A stretch of DNA of 64,000 nucleotides, taken from assembly GCF_006715395.1 (NCBI RefSeq), contig NZ_VFNC01000001.1, positions 1,426,001-1,490,000 on the forward strand, written 5' to 3'. The notes beneath the pieces were generated by a model, which did not search any database, was not told where the DNA came from, and was given only the letters and a program-made list of their open reading frames with translations. Shown here piece after piece: positions 48,104-56,110 of the stretch; position 1 is the stretch's first letter; the number at the start of each line of letters is the position of its first letter. The position numbers were made by a program, and so were the translations under genes. This DNA is from Streptomyces sp. SLBN-31 (GTDB lineage: Bacteria > Actinomycetota > Actinomycetes > Streptomycetales > Streptomycetaceae).

Positions 48104-49861
48104 TCAGCGGGACCGGCCCGACCGCCCGGTCCCGCCTCCGTGCGGACCGTCCACGCGCAGACGCACGTCGCTGCTGGACAGCGTCTGCGGGTCGGCGGTG
48201 AACACCCGCAGCCGCAGCAGGGCGTGCGGCCCCGGCAGGGCGAACCCGCCGTGGGCCGGCCGGATCACATACTCGGCCGTGGTGTGCGCGGGCAGGCTCG
48301 CCGGTCCCCGCAGAGTCGTCCAGTACTGCCGCAGCCCCTGCCCCACGGTGAGCATGAAGTGCGGTTCGAGGGCGCTGTCGTCCGTGTTGGTGACCCGCAG
48401 GGTCAGCCGGGTGAGGACGTTCGCGTCCTTCGCGGTCCGGCGCACGGCGGCGATCTCCGTCCTGAGCGGCGGCTTGCCCGTGACGGCCACGACGGCGCTC
48501 ACCAGCGCCGGGGCGACCAGCAGCAGGGCCGTCGCGACCAGCGCCGGGCGCCGGTGGCTGCCGGTCAGCAGCCGCGGGCGCGGCTGCCAGGCGCGGTAGA
48601 ACTCCTCCGGGGGTGCGGTGACGGCGGCCGCCAGCCACAGCGGGGTCATCATCAGGTAGTAGCCGTCCTGGGAGCGGGTCGCCAGGTAGAACGCGCACCA
48701 GGGCAGCACGGTCGCCGCCGGACCCAGCCGGCGCACGAACAGCACCAGCAGCCCCAGCAGGGCCACGGCCAGCAGCATGCTCGCGTGCCCGTACCAGTCG
48801 AGCCGGTCGCTGCCGTGCGTGTAGTACAGGGACATCCCGACCAGGCCCTGCCCGTGCAGCGTCGCCCCCTGGATCAGCGGCAGCGCGATACCGGTGGCCC
48901 AGGTGCCCGGCTCGCTCACGATGAAGTACGTGTTGATCAGCAGCCACACGGTCGCGGCGATGCCCACGATCCGCGCCACCACCAGCGCAGCGGCCCGTCC
49001 GCCGAGCTCGCCCCGGCGCAGCGCGTAGATCCCGACCAGCAGGAACGGCGCCAGGAACCAGGGCAGCTGCTGCGCCGCGCACGCGGCGCCCAGGCACGCG
49101 GCCCGGGCCACGCCGGACGCTCCCAGCCGCCCGCCCAGTCCGATCCGCGGCCAGCGCACCACCACCGGGATCAGCAGCGCCAGCGCGGTGATCGCCGGGT
49201 AGCCCTCGCGGGCGTACGTGGGCAGGAAGCCGAAGCCGAGGCACGCCATCGTGGCCGCCGGCCGCCACGGCGCGGGCAGCATCCGCCACAGCACGACCGT
49301 GCCCACGATCAGCGCACCCGTGCTCACGGCCGTCGCCGGGGCGCCCCCGTGACCGATCCACAGCAGCGGTGCGGTGAGCAGCGGGGCGAGCGGGGGGTAG
49401 CCGTAGGTGAAGTCGTAGCCGCCGTTGAACGTCGTGGTCAGGGCGATGCCCTTGGTGAACAGCCACGGCCACGGCTGCCCGTAGACCGGATGGCCCGCGG
49501 CCAGTTCCCTGGCGGCCTGGGTGGTCAGCACGGCCTCGTCCGAGCCGCCGTGGTTCATCGCCCACGCGCACAGGGCGAGCACCACGGCGGTCACCAGTAC
49601 GACGGCGTCGAGCCGTCTGAGCGAACTCGCCCGGCGCACGACGAGCGTCAGCACGCCGCTCACGAGGATCGCGGCGTAGCACACCGATATGACCGCGGCG
49701 ACGGCCGGGCGGTGGCTCTCCGCCTGGGTCCAGATCGCGCGGGTGCCGACGAAGAGGCTGATGTCGGCGAGCAAGGTCAGGACGCGGTGCCACTGCGCGG
49801 GCTGTTCCGGGAGGGCGGACACCGCCGACTGCGTCCGCCGACCGGGTGTCACCTGCTTCAT
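48104..49861 (-). CDS. Multi-spanning membrane protein (GT-C-like)
   Basis: A 585-residue integral membrane protein with about twelve helices (from WHRVLTLLADISLFVGTRAIW to ALVATALLLVAPALVSAVVAV), then a soluble C-terminal domain of about 130 residues (RTEIAAVRRTAKDANVLTRLTLRVTNTDDSALEPHFMLTVGQGL). The overall pattern is that of GT-C type polyprenyl-phosphate-sugar transferases, which have a helical membrane core and an external loop domain, but I do not see a diagnostic catalytic motif. The start is ATG 49861 or GTG 49876. It is convergent with YceI with only six bases between. Confidence 0.7.
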   Translation of the reverse strand: MKQVTPGRRTQSAVSALPEQPAQWHRVLTLLADISLFVGTRAIWTQAESHRPAVAAVISVCYAAILVSGVLTLVVRRASSLRRLDAVVLVTAVVLALCAWAMNHGGSDEAVLTTQAARELAAGHPVYGQPWPWLFTKGIALTTTFNGGYDFTYGYPPLAPLLTAPLLWIGHGGAPATAVSTGALIVGTVVLWRMLPAPWRPAATMACLGFGFLPTYAREGYPAITALALLIPVVVRWPRIGLGGRLGASGVARAACLGAACAAQQLPWFLAPFLLVGIYALRRGELGGRAAALVVARIVGIAATVWLLINTYFIVSEPGTWATGIALPLIQGATLHGQGLVGMSLYYTHGSDRLDWYGHASMLLAVALLGLLVLFVRRLGPAATVLPWCAFYLATRSQDGYYLMMTPLWLAAAVTAPPEEFYRAWQPRPRLLTGSHRRPALVATALLLVAPALVSAVVAVTGKPPLRTEIAAVRRTAKDANVLTRLTLRVTNTDDSALEPHFMLTVGQGLRQYWTTLRGPASLPAHTTAEYVIRPAHGGFALPGPHALLRLRVFTADPQTLSSSDVRLRVDGPHGGGTGRSGRSR

Positions 49862-50079
49862 TTCTGCCAAGTGCACGTCATCGGACGCTAGACCCGCCCG
49901 GTGAGCGGGGTGTGGCCGGAGGTGAAGAGTCCGGTGTGAGCCCGGTAAGACCTGGAATGTGTGGCTGGTTGCGTCCCGTGGGACAGTCGCGGACCGTGTC
50001 GCTGTTGGGCCGAACGGGTGACTTGGCGTAAGAATTGGGTGGTGCAGGAAATGAAGGCGAGTCAGTTCGGGGGGAACCG

Positions 50080-50469
50080 GTGAACAGGTACGACGTCACC
50101 GATGAGCAGTGGGAGGGGCTCGCCCAGGTCGTGCCGTTGCGGGGCCGGGACGCCTGGCCGTCCGCGGTGGACCATCGCTCGCACCCGGAAGCGGTCACCG
50201 AACCGCGCCGCCGCTTCGTCGTCCTGCGGGTCAACGTCTTCGGCGACGCGCGCGAGGTCGCCGAGACCCTGATGGCCGGGATCCCGGTCCTTCTCGACCT
50301 CAGCGGCGCGGAGACGGAGGTCGCCAAGCGCGTCCTCGACTTCAGCACCGGAGTCGTCTTCGGCCTGGCGAGCGGTATGCACCGCGTCGACCGCAACGTG
50401 TTCCTCCTCGCCCCGGCCGGCACGGAGGTGACGGGCCTGATGGAGAGCGCGGGAGTCTCCGGCGGCTGA
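50080..50469 (+). CDS. SepF-family cell division protein (SepF paralogue)
   Basis: A 129-residue SepF-domain protein (DUF552): RRRFVVLRVNVFGDAREVAETLMAGIPVLLDLSGAETEVAKRVLDFSTGVVFGLASGMHRVDRNVFLLAPAGTEVTG. The start is GTG 50080, six bases after GGGGG. Classical SepF has an N-terminal membrane-binding amphipathic helix; here the N-terminus is VNRYDVTDEQWEGLAQ and that helix is not obvious, so this is likely one of the accessory SepF paralogues of Streptomyces that modify Z-ring behaviour. Together with sepH at the window start, two FtsZ-associated genes lie in this window. Confidence 0.85.
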   Translation: MNRYDVTDEQWEGLAQVVPLRGRDAWPSAVDHRSHPEAVTEPRRRFVVLRVNVFGDAREVAETLMAGIPVLLDLSGAETEVAKRVLDFSTGVVFGLASGMHRVDRNVFLLAPAGTEVTGLMESAGVSGG

Positions 50470-50974
50470 ACCGGGGCCGTTCGGCGGGGCCGATGTCCCC
50501 GGGTGGGCGCGGGGCCTTCCGCCTCTGGGGGTCGGCGCGAGTGGACTCCCAGCCCGATGCCGGGAGGCCGTCACCGGCGGGCGCCGACGGAGGCCGGGGC
50601 TTGGGGTCCGGTGTTGCGACCGGAGGCCGGGGCTTGGGGTCCGGTGTTGCGACCGGAAGCCGGGTCTTGGGTCCGGTCTTGCGGTCGGGCGGCGGGTCTT
50701 GGGTCCGGTCTTGCGGTCGGGCGGCGGGTCTTCGTGCCCGGGTTTCCGGTCCGGCGGCGGGTCTTTGGCTTCGGTCCTGCTGCCGGGGGCCGGGGGCCGG
50801 GTCGTTCGGTTAGGTCCCGCTGCCGGGCGACGAGTCTTCCGGTTCGTGCCGGATGGCAGTTCGTGTCGGATGACCCGGCTTCGTCAGGTGCGGGCACCCG
50901 CACTGTCGCCCGTTCGTGGGAAGGGTGGCCTGGTGGAACGGTTCCGCAGGGTTGCGGGGTCGTACGGTCCGGGC
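50470..50974. other. Gene-free region with tandem repeats
   Basis: About 500 bp between the SepF paralogue and the AAA-type ATPase. The middle (50590-50735) is a tandem repeat array. Frames through it read repetitive Gly/Arg/Ala/Val on one strand and Pro/Arg/Thr on the other, without a ribosome binding site, so no gene is proposed. Confidence 0.6.
50590..50735 (+). repeat. Tandem repeat, 32-33 bp unit
   Basis: Copies begin at 50590, 50623, 50656, 50688 and 50720. The first two are identical 33-mers (GAGGCCGGGGCTTGGGGTCC...GCGACCG); the third and fourth are 32-mers differing at a few positions (GGGTCTTGGGTCCGGTCTTG). Copies decay from left to right. Spacing without conserved spacers rules out a CRISPR. 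Confidence 0.85.
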
Positions 50975-52153
50975 ATGAGCGTGTCATCTCTGTCACCGGA
51001 GCCGGGCAGCCCTCCGCCGTCGCTGTCCGACCGGCCCGCGGTGGCCCGCCCCTGCCTCACCGAGTTGCGGCTGTCCGCCTTCGCCGGTCACCGTGGCGCG
51101 CGGTTCGCGATCGGGCCCGTCACCCTCTTCGCCGGGCCCAGCGGCTGCGGAAAGACCACCGCGTTACGGGCGTACGAGGCGCTCTCCCGGCTCGGCGGAG
51201 GCGCCCCGGTCGCCGAGGTGTTCCCCGACCCGGGCGCCTGCGTGCCCGACCGGGCCCGGCCCGACGCCCAGCGCCGCCGCGGCTTCCGCATCGGCTGCAC
51301 GGCCGACGGCCCCGAGGGACCGGTCCGCCTCGACGTCGCCGTACAGGCCGAGCCCGAACTGCGGATCGTGGGGGAGCGCCTGACCTCCGGCGGCCTGGTC
51401 CTGCTGGAGAGCGCCCTGCGCGACCCCGCCCGCCGTGTCGTCCAGGCCGCCTGGCACACGGCCGGCGCGACCGCGGTGACCCGCGCCCCGCTGCCCGACG
51501 ACCGGCTCGGCACGGCGCTGCTGCCGCTGCGCGTGGCCGGCAAGACCGACGGACAGCGCCAGGTGCTCGCCGCCGCCGAACAGATGGTCGTCGCCCTGCG
51601 CTCGGTCTTCGCCTGCGACCCCCGCCCCGGCCGCATGCGCCTCCCGGTGCCGACGGCCTCCGGCCGGCTCCTGCCCGGCTGCGACAACCTCGCGGACGTC
51701 CTGTGGCGCACCCGCGCCGAGTGCGGGCGGCGGCACGCGCAGCTCGTCGCCGCGGTGCGCGCCGGATGCGCCGGGGCGGTGACCGACGTACTCGCCGAAC
51801 CGCTCGGCGACGGCACGGTCCGCGGCCTGCTCGACCGGGGCGACGGCTTCCGGACGGCCTTCGAGCGGCTGGGCGACGGCGAACTGCGCTACGTCGCCCT
51901 CGCCCTGGTCCTGCTGACCGGGCCGGGTGTGCTGGAGGTGGACGCGGCCGGCGAGGTACCCGCCGCCATGCAGACGCTCACCGTCCTCGCCGACGCCTTC
52001 GACCGCTCACTTGACCCGTGCCAGCGCCGTGAACTGCTGCGGCTGGCCGCGCGCATGGGACAACGGGGTCACATCCGCGTGGTCGCCGGGATCGGCGACG
52101 CGTCGTGGACCGCCGGGGCCGACGGGGTCACGGTGGTACACCTGGAGCCGTGA
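50975..52153 (+). CDS. Orphan ATP-binding protein (RecF/AAA-like P-loop)
   Basis: A 392-residue P-loop protein starting ATG 50975 (MSVSSLSPEPGSPPPSLSDR). After a Ser/Pro-rich N-terminus the fold begins with LTELRLSAFAGHRGARFAIGPVTLFAGPSGCGKTTALRAYEAL, an SMC/RecF/OLD-like start with Walker A GPSGCGKTT. The C-terminal region is ERLGDGELRYVALALVLLTGPGVLEVDAAGEVPAAMQTLTVLADAF, where a GDGE...LALVLL segment replaces a classic ABC signature. The role is unknown; DNA-related ATPase or GTPase is a guess from the fold. It overlaps the MazG-like gene by 4 bp (GTGA). Confidence 0.8.
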   Translation: MSVSSLSPEPGSPPPSLSDRPAVARPCLTELRLSAFAGHRGARFAIGPVTLFAGPSGCGKTTALRAYEALSRLGGGAPVAEVFPDPGACVPDRARPDAQRRRGFRIGCTADGPEGPVRLDVAVQAEPELRIVGERLTSGGLVLLESALRDPARRVVQAAWHTAGATAVTRAPLPDDRLGTALLPLRVAGKTDGQRQVLAAAEQMVVALRSVFACDPRPGRMRLPVPTASGRLLPGCDNLADVLWRTRAECGRRHAQLVAAVRAGCAGAVTDVLAEPLGDGTVRGLLDRGDGFRTAFERLGDGELRYVALALVLLTGPGVLEVDAAGEVPAAMQTLTVLADAFDRSLDPCQRRELLRLAARMGQRGHIRVVAGIGDASWTAGADGVTVVHLEP

Positions 52154-52488
52154 ACGATCCCTCGCGCGAACCCCTCGACGTGGCGAGACTGCAGCGCAGG
52201 CTCGCCGACTTCGCGGCCGCCCGCAACTGGCAGCCGTACCACACCCCCAAGAACCTGGTGGCCGCGCTCAGCGTGGAGGCCTCCGAACTCGTCGAGATCT
52301 TCCAGTGGCTGACGCCGGAGGAGTCGGCCCGGGTGATGGACGACCCGGGCACCGCACACCGGGTGACCGACGAAGTCGCCGACGTCCTCGCCTACTTGCT
52401 CCAGCTCTGCAACGTCCTGGACATCGACCCTCTCGCGGCACTCGACGCCAAGATCGACCGCAACGAGCTGCGGTTCCCGGCGCCGTAA
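52150..52488 (+). CDS. MazG-like nucleotide pyrophosphohydrolase
   Basis: A 112-residue all-alpha NTP pyrophosphatase, start GTG 52150 coupled to the preceding ATPase. The Mg2+-binding Glu/Asp helices are LVAALSVEASELVEIFQW (ExxE) and VTDEVADVLAYLLQLCNVLDID (ExxxD). Proteins of this RS21-C6/MazG class remove non-canonical or excess nucleotides such as dCTP or modified dNTPs. Coupling to an ATP-binding protein suggests a shared job, possibly nucleotide-pool or DNA related, but that is inference. Confidence 0.9.
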   Translation: MNDPSREPLDVARLQRRLADFAAARNWQPYHTPKNLVAALSVEASELVEIFQWLTPEESARVMDDPGTAHRVTDEVADVLAYLLQLCNVLDIDPLAALDAKIDRNELRFPAP

Positions 52489-52545
52489 GGAGCCGTTCGA
52501 TCCGCTTTCACTCTCCGCAGTCAAATCCGGTCTGAAATCGATTTG

Positions 52546-52554
52546 TTGTCCACA
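52546..52554 (+). promoter_or_regulatory. DnaA-box match TTGTCCACA
   Basis: A 9/9 match to the streptomycete DnaA-box consensus. A second, one-mismatch copy in the opposite orientation (AGTGGACAA) lies at 52604-52612. Both are between the MazG-like gene and the DUF6099-like gene. This is not an origin: two boxes are far too few. Confidence 0.5.
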
Positions 52555-52668
52555 GATTTCCGCCCACCTCTGGCTTTTCGTCTCACAGACCCTCACTCTG
52601 GGTAGTGGACAACGGAGTTCGGGCGGACGGACGCGTGGGCAGCGCGTCAAGACGGACGGGGGCAGCGC

Positions 52669-53139
52669 ATGGACGCTGTTCGGCTCATCGTGACCAGCAG
52701 GCGCGCCCTGGCGATGGGCGGTGGTGCACCGGAGATCCTGACGGAGGTGTGGCAGGCGCAGGCCCTGGCCCAGGCGGTAGGCAGCCGCCTCGCGGTCGCC
52801 GGCCCGCCCGAACTGCGGGGCGAGGCACTGGGGTTGACCGAGCTGGCGGGCCGGGGCTGCGGCGTCCTGGACACCCCGCGGCTCGCCCAGGGCGACCTGC
52901 GCGCGGCCCAGCTGACCGAACTGGGCGACACCCGCCAGGCCCTGCTCTGCCTCGGCGGCCTCCTCGGCGAGGTCGGGATCGCCCTGGTGGGCCTCGCCTG
53001 CGCCGCGGACGACGAGGCCACCTACTGGCAGTGCATGGAGGCCATCGACGCGGCCGACGAGTCCCGGGACCGGGTGCGGGACATGCTCCGCAAACTGGCG
53101 GAGGGGGAGCAGCGGCTGCCCGAGAGGGAGGCGGGCTAG
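52669..53139 (+). CDS. DUF6099-like helical protein
   Basis: A 156-residue protein starting ATG 52669 (MDAVRLIVTSRRALAMGGGA). It is mostly predicted helix with hydrophobic Leu/Ala faces (ILTEVWQAQALAQAVGSRLA; TELGDTRQALLCLGGLLGEVGIALVGLACAADDEATYWQC) and an acidic/basic amphipathic C-terminal helix. It resembles the DUF6099 family of Streptomyces; function unknown. It may be expressed alone. Confidence 0.7.
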   Translation: MDAVRLIVTSRRALAMGGGAPEILTEVWQAQALAQAVGSRLAVAGPPELRGEALGLTELAGRGCGVLDTPRLAQGDLRAAQLTELGDTRQALLCLGGLLGEVGIALVGLACAADDEATYWQCMEAIDAADESRDRVRDMLRKLAEGEQRLPEREAG

Positions 53140-53155
53140 GACCCTTCGACGGATC

Positions 53156-53203
53156 TCCGGTTCGACGCACATCCGGTTCGACGCATGTCCGGTTTCACGG
53201 ATC
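53156..53203 (+). repeat. Three tandem copies of a 16-bp unit
   Basis: TCCGGTTCGACGCACA (53156), TCCGGTTCGACGCATG (53172) and a diverged TCCGGTTTCACGGATC (53188). A partial copy precedes them (TTCGACGGATC). Regular 16-bp phasing and position could mean regulator sites, but no known operator matches. Confidence 0.6.
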
Positions 53204-53218
53204 TGTGGCAGAAGGACT

Positions 53219-53332
53219 TCAGAAGCCTGAGCCCGGCCCCCCGGGACGGACCTGGACCTCGCCGCCTTTGGCGCCACCCTTCGGCCGGCAGGTGCTCCCA
53301 GCCTGCGGCGGCACCGTTGACTCTTCGGACAT
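53219..53332 (-). CDS. Possible 37-residue glycine/proline-rich peptide
   Basis: ATG 53332 (MSEESTVPPQAGSTCRPKGG) to TGA 53219. A CGAGGAGG ribosome binding site stands six bases before the ATG, which is the only positive evidence. The peptide is charged at the N-terminus and Gly/Pro-rich at the C-terminus (GGEVQVRPGGPGSGF) with one Cys. The frame is open upstream to 53440, so the small ORF could be by chance. No biosynthetic enzyme lies beside it. Confidence 0.35.
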   Translation of the reverse strand: MSEESTVPPQAGSTCRPKGGAKGGEVQVRPGGPGSGF

Positions 53333-53572
53333 GACGGCCTCCTCGGCCCCGGGCCCCGCGACAACAGAGGCCGACACGGGTGACGCTCCGGCGAGCACCG
53401 GCCGGTGCGGGCGCCGGGCGGTCCGGCTCCGCACGAGCAACGATCACCGTCGGGCCCGGTCACTGGCGCGGGCCCCCACGGACCGCGTTGACGCGTTCTC
53501 ACCCGGCCGGGGACGGGAGTGACGGCGGGTACCGGTGCGGTGGACCGGCACGGAGGTGTGCAGGATGGATGT

Positions 53573-54496
53573 ATGGACCTGCGCATCTTCACCGAGCCCC
53601 AGCAAGGGGCCACCTACGACACCCTGCTCACCGTGGCGAAGGCCACCGAGGACCTCGGATTCGACGCGTTCTTCCGCTCCGACCACTACCTGAAGATGGG
53701 CGACGTCGACGGCCTGCCCGGCCCCACCGACGCCTGGATCACCCTCGCCGGACTCGCCCGCGAGACCAAGCGCATCCGTCTGGGCACCCTGATGACCGCC
53801 GCCACCTTCCGCCTCCCCGGCGTCCTCGCCATCCAGGTCGCGCAGGTCGACCAGATGTCCGGCGGCCGCGTGGAACTCGGCATCGGCGCGGGCTGGTTCG
53901 AGCAGGAGCACACGGCGTACGGCATTCCGTTCCCCAAGGAGAAGTTCTCCCGCCTGGAGGAGCAGCTGGCCGTCGTCACCGGCCTGTGGCAGACGAAGCC
54001 CGGCGCCACCTTCGACTTCCACGGCGCCCACTACGACCTCACCGACTCGCCCGCCCTGCCCAAGCCCGCCCAGGAGAAGATCCCCGTCCTGATCGGCGGC
54101 CACGGCCCCACCCGCACCCCGCGCCTCGCCGCCCGATACGCCGACGAGTTCAACATGCCGTTCGGCTCGATCGAGGACTGCGAGCGCCAGTTCGCCCGCG
54201 TCCGCACCGCCGCCGAGGAAGCCGGCCGCAAGGGCGACGACCTCGTCTACTCCAATGCCCTCGTCGTCTGCGTCGGCAAGGACGACCAGGAGGTCGCCCG
54301 CCGGGCCGCCGCCATCGGCCGCGAGGTCGACGAGCTCAAGGCCAACGGCCTGGCCGGCACCCCGTCCGAGGTCGTCGAGAAGATCGGCCGCTACGCCGCC
54401 GTCGGCGCGAGCCGTCTGTACCTCCAGGTCCTCGACCTGGACGACATGGACCACCTGGAGCTGATCTCCGCCCAGGTCCAGTCGCAGCTGTCGTGA
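53573..54496 (+). CDS. LLM-class F420-dependent oxidoreductase
   Basis: A 307-residue luciferase-like TIM barrel: MDLRIFTEPQQGATYDTLLTVAKATEDLGFDAFFRSDHYL, then IRLGTLMTAATFRLPGVLAIQVAQVDQMSGGRVELGIGAGW and HYDLTDSPALPKPAQEKIPVLIGGHGPTRTPRLAARYADEFN. These motifs are of the F420-dependent branch, common in Actinobacteria; FMN use cannot be excluded. The substrate is unknown. The start ATG 53573 gives the standard N-terminus. It ends before a terminator. Confidence 0.9.
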   Translation: MDLRIFTEPQQGATYDTLLTVAKATEDLGFDAFFRSDHYLKMGDVDGLPGPTDAWITLAGLARETKRIRLGTLMTAATFRLPGVLAIQVAQVDQMSGGRVELGIGAGWFEQEHTAYGIPFPKEKFSRLEEQLAVVTGLWQTKPGATFDFHGAHYDLTDSPALPKPAQEKIPVLIGGHGPTRTPRLAARYADEFNMPFGSIEDCERQFARVRTAAEEAGRKGDDLVYSNALVVCVGKDDQEVARRAAAIGREVDELKANGLAGTPSEVVEKIGRYAAVGASRLYLQVLDLDDMDHLELISAQVQSQLS

Positions 54497-54561
54497 CCTG
54501 AGGAAATAAACCGGGGCGCCGGCCCGGCGCCGTGTGCGAAGGTGGGAGCGTCGTCCTGCCG

Positions 54562-54590
54562 AGCCCCCAGGATCACCCTTCCTGGGGGCT
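54562..54590 (+). terminator. Terminator after the LLM oxidoreductase gene
   Basis: An 11-bp stem AGCCCCCAGGA/TCCTGGGGGCT with a 7-base loop, followed by TTCG. It is 65 bp after the LLM stop and 50 bp before the Hen1 gene. Confidence 0.82.
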
Positions 54591-54640
54591 TTCGCGCGGA
54601 CGGCACCCGAACCCGTCGACCGGCCTGAGAGGCCCTGCCC

Positions 54641-56110
54641 ATGTTCCTCACCATCACCACCACCGGCACGCCCGAACGCCCGGCCACCGACCTCGGCTTC
54701 CTGCTGCACAAGCACCCCGACAAGGCGCAGGCGTTCTCCACCTCCTACGGGACGGCGCACGTCCTCTACCCGGAGGCGGACGATCAGCGCTGCACCGCGG
54801 CGCTGCTGCTGGAGGTCGACGCGGTGGCGCTGGTGCGGCGGGGCAAGGGCAAGGGACGCGGCGGGGCGCCCGACGCGGCGCTCGCGCAGTACGTCAACGA
54901 CCGCCCGTACGCCGCCTCCTCGCTGCTCGCGGTGGCGCTGAGCGGCGTGTTCTCCAGCGCGATGAAGGGCGTGTGCCGGGCCCGGCCCGAACTGCCCGGC
55001 CAGGCACGCCCGTTGCGCGTCGAGGTGCCCGCGGTCCCCGCGCGCGGCGGCCCAGGACTCGTGCAGCGCCTGTTCGAGCCGCTCGGCTGGACGGTCACGG
55101 CCGAGGCGGTCGCCCTGGACACCGAGTTCCCCGAGTGGGGTGACTCGCGCTATGTGCGTCTGCTGCTGGAGTCCGAGACGCTGACCCTCGCCGAGGCCCT
55201 GCGCCACCTGTACGTACTGCTCCCCGTCCTCGACGACGCCAAGCACTACTGGGTGTCGCCCGACGAGGTCGACAAGCTGCTGCGGGCCGGCGAGGGCTGG
55301 CTGCCCGGCCACCCCGAACAGAAGCTGATCACCAGCCGTTACCTCTCGCGCCGCTGGTCGCTGACCCGGGAGGCGATGGAGCGGCTGGAACTGGTGCGGC
55401 TGGCGGAGGCCGACGACAGCGAGGTCGAGGACATCGACAACGCCGTCGAGGAGGAGACCGGGGCGGAGGAGAAGCCGACCCCGCTCGCCGTGCAGCGAAG
55501 GGACGCGATCATCGAGGCCCTGGGCGCCTCCGGGGCGGCCCGGGTGCTCGACCTCGGCTGCGGCCAGGGGCAGTTGGTGCAGGCCCTGCTCAAGGACGCG
55601 CGGTTCACCGAGATCGTCGGCGTCGACGTGTCGATGCGGGCGCTGACCATCGCCTCGCGCAGGCTGAAGCTGGACCGCATGGGCGAGCGGCAGGCCGCGC
55701 GGGTCACCCTCCTGCAGGGCTCGCTCGCGTACACCGACAAGCGGCTCAAGGGGTACGACGCCGCCGTGCTCAGCGAGGTGATCGAGCACCTCGACCTGCC
55801 CCGGCTCCCGGCGCTGGAGTACGCGGTGTTCGGCGCGGCCCGCCCGCGCACGGTCCTCGTCACCACCCCGAACGTCGAGTACAACGTCCGCTGGGAGTCC
55901 CTCCCGGCCGGCCACGTCCGGCACGGCGACCACCGCTTCGAGTGGACGCGGGAGGAGTTCCGGACCTGGGCGCACACGGTGGCCGAGCGGCACGGCTACG
56001 ACGTGGAGTTCGTCCCCGTGGGGCCGGACGACCCCGAGGTCGGTCCGCCCACCCAGATGGCCGTGTTCCGGATGCTCACCACCCACGAGAAGGAGGCGAA
56101 GGCGGCATGA
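54641..56110 (+). CDS. Hen1, RNA 3'-terminal ribose 2'-O-methyltransferase
   Basis: A 489-residue bacterial Hen1. The N-terminal domain (about 1-240) is the Hen1_L region (MFLTITTTGTPERPATDLGFLLHKHPDKAQAF). The C-terminal SAM methyltransferase starts near residue 280 with motif I RVLDLGCGQGQLVQALLKD. The Mn2+-type metal site ExxEHxx...H has LSEVIEHLDLPRLPALE and a His in HGDHRFEW. Bacterial Hen1 methylates the 2'-OH at the 3' end of RNA at a break and marks it during repair by Pnkp. Its stop overlaps the Pnkp ATG (ATGA), so the two are coupled. The start ATG 54641 follows AGAGGCCCTG. Confidence 0.93.
   Translation: MFLTITTTGTPERPATDLGFLLHKHPDKAQAFSTSYGTAHVLYPEADDQRCTAALLLEVDAVALVRRGKGKGRGGAPDAALAQYVNDRPYAASSLLAVALSGVFSSAMKGVCRARPELPGQARPLRVEVPAVPARGGPGLVQRLFEPLGWTVTAEAVALDTEFPEWGDSRYVRLLLESETLTLAEALRHLYVLLPVLDDAKHYWVSPDEVDKLLRAGEGWLPGHPEQKLITSRYLSRRWSLTREAMERLELVRLAEADDSEVEDIDNAVEEETGAEEKPTPLAVQRRDAIIEALGASGAARVLDLGCGQGQLVQALLKDARFTEIVGVDVSMRALTIASRRLKLDRMGERQAARVTLLQGSLAYTDKRLKGYDAAVLSEVIEHLDLPRLPALEYAVFGAARPRTVLVTTPNVEYNVRWESLPAGHVRHGDHRFEWTREEFRTWAHTVAERHGYDVEFVPVGPDDPEVGPPTQMAVFRMLTTHEKEAKAA

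Larger units (their letters stand above)
53140..53572. other. Gene-poor region with 16-bp repeats and one small candidate gene
   Basis: Between the DUF6099-like gene and the LLM oxidoreductase. It contains three tandem 16-bp repeats (53156-53203) and, on the minus strand, a possible 37-codon gene (53219-53332). The rest shows nothing recognisable. Confidence 0.5.

Noticed and set aside
50590..50735. The tandem array as a CRISPR
   Set aside because: Copies are head-to-tail with no spacers and decay steadily, and no cas gene is in the window.
50571..50996. A Pro/Arg/Thr-rich minus-strand gene over the repeat array
   Set aside because: The translation is low-complexity repeat without any start signal; it covers the ATPase start.
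52546..52612. A replication origin
   Set aside because: Only two DnaA boxes are present, while a streptomycete oriC has many; no dnaA or dnaN is near.
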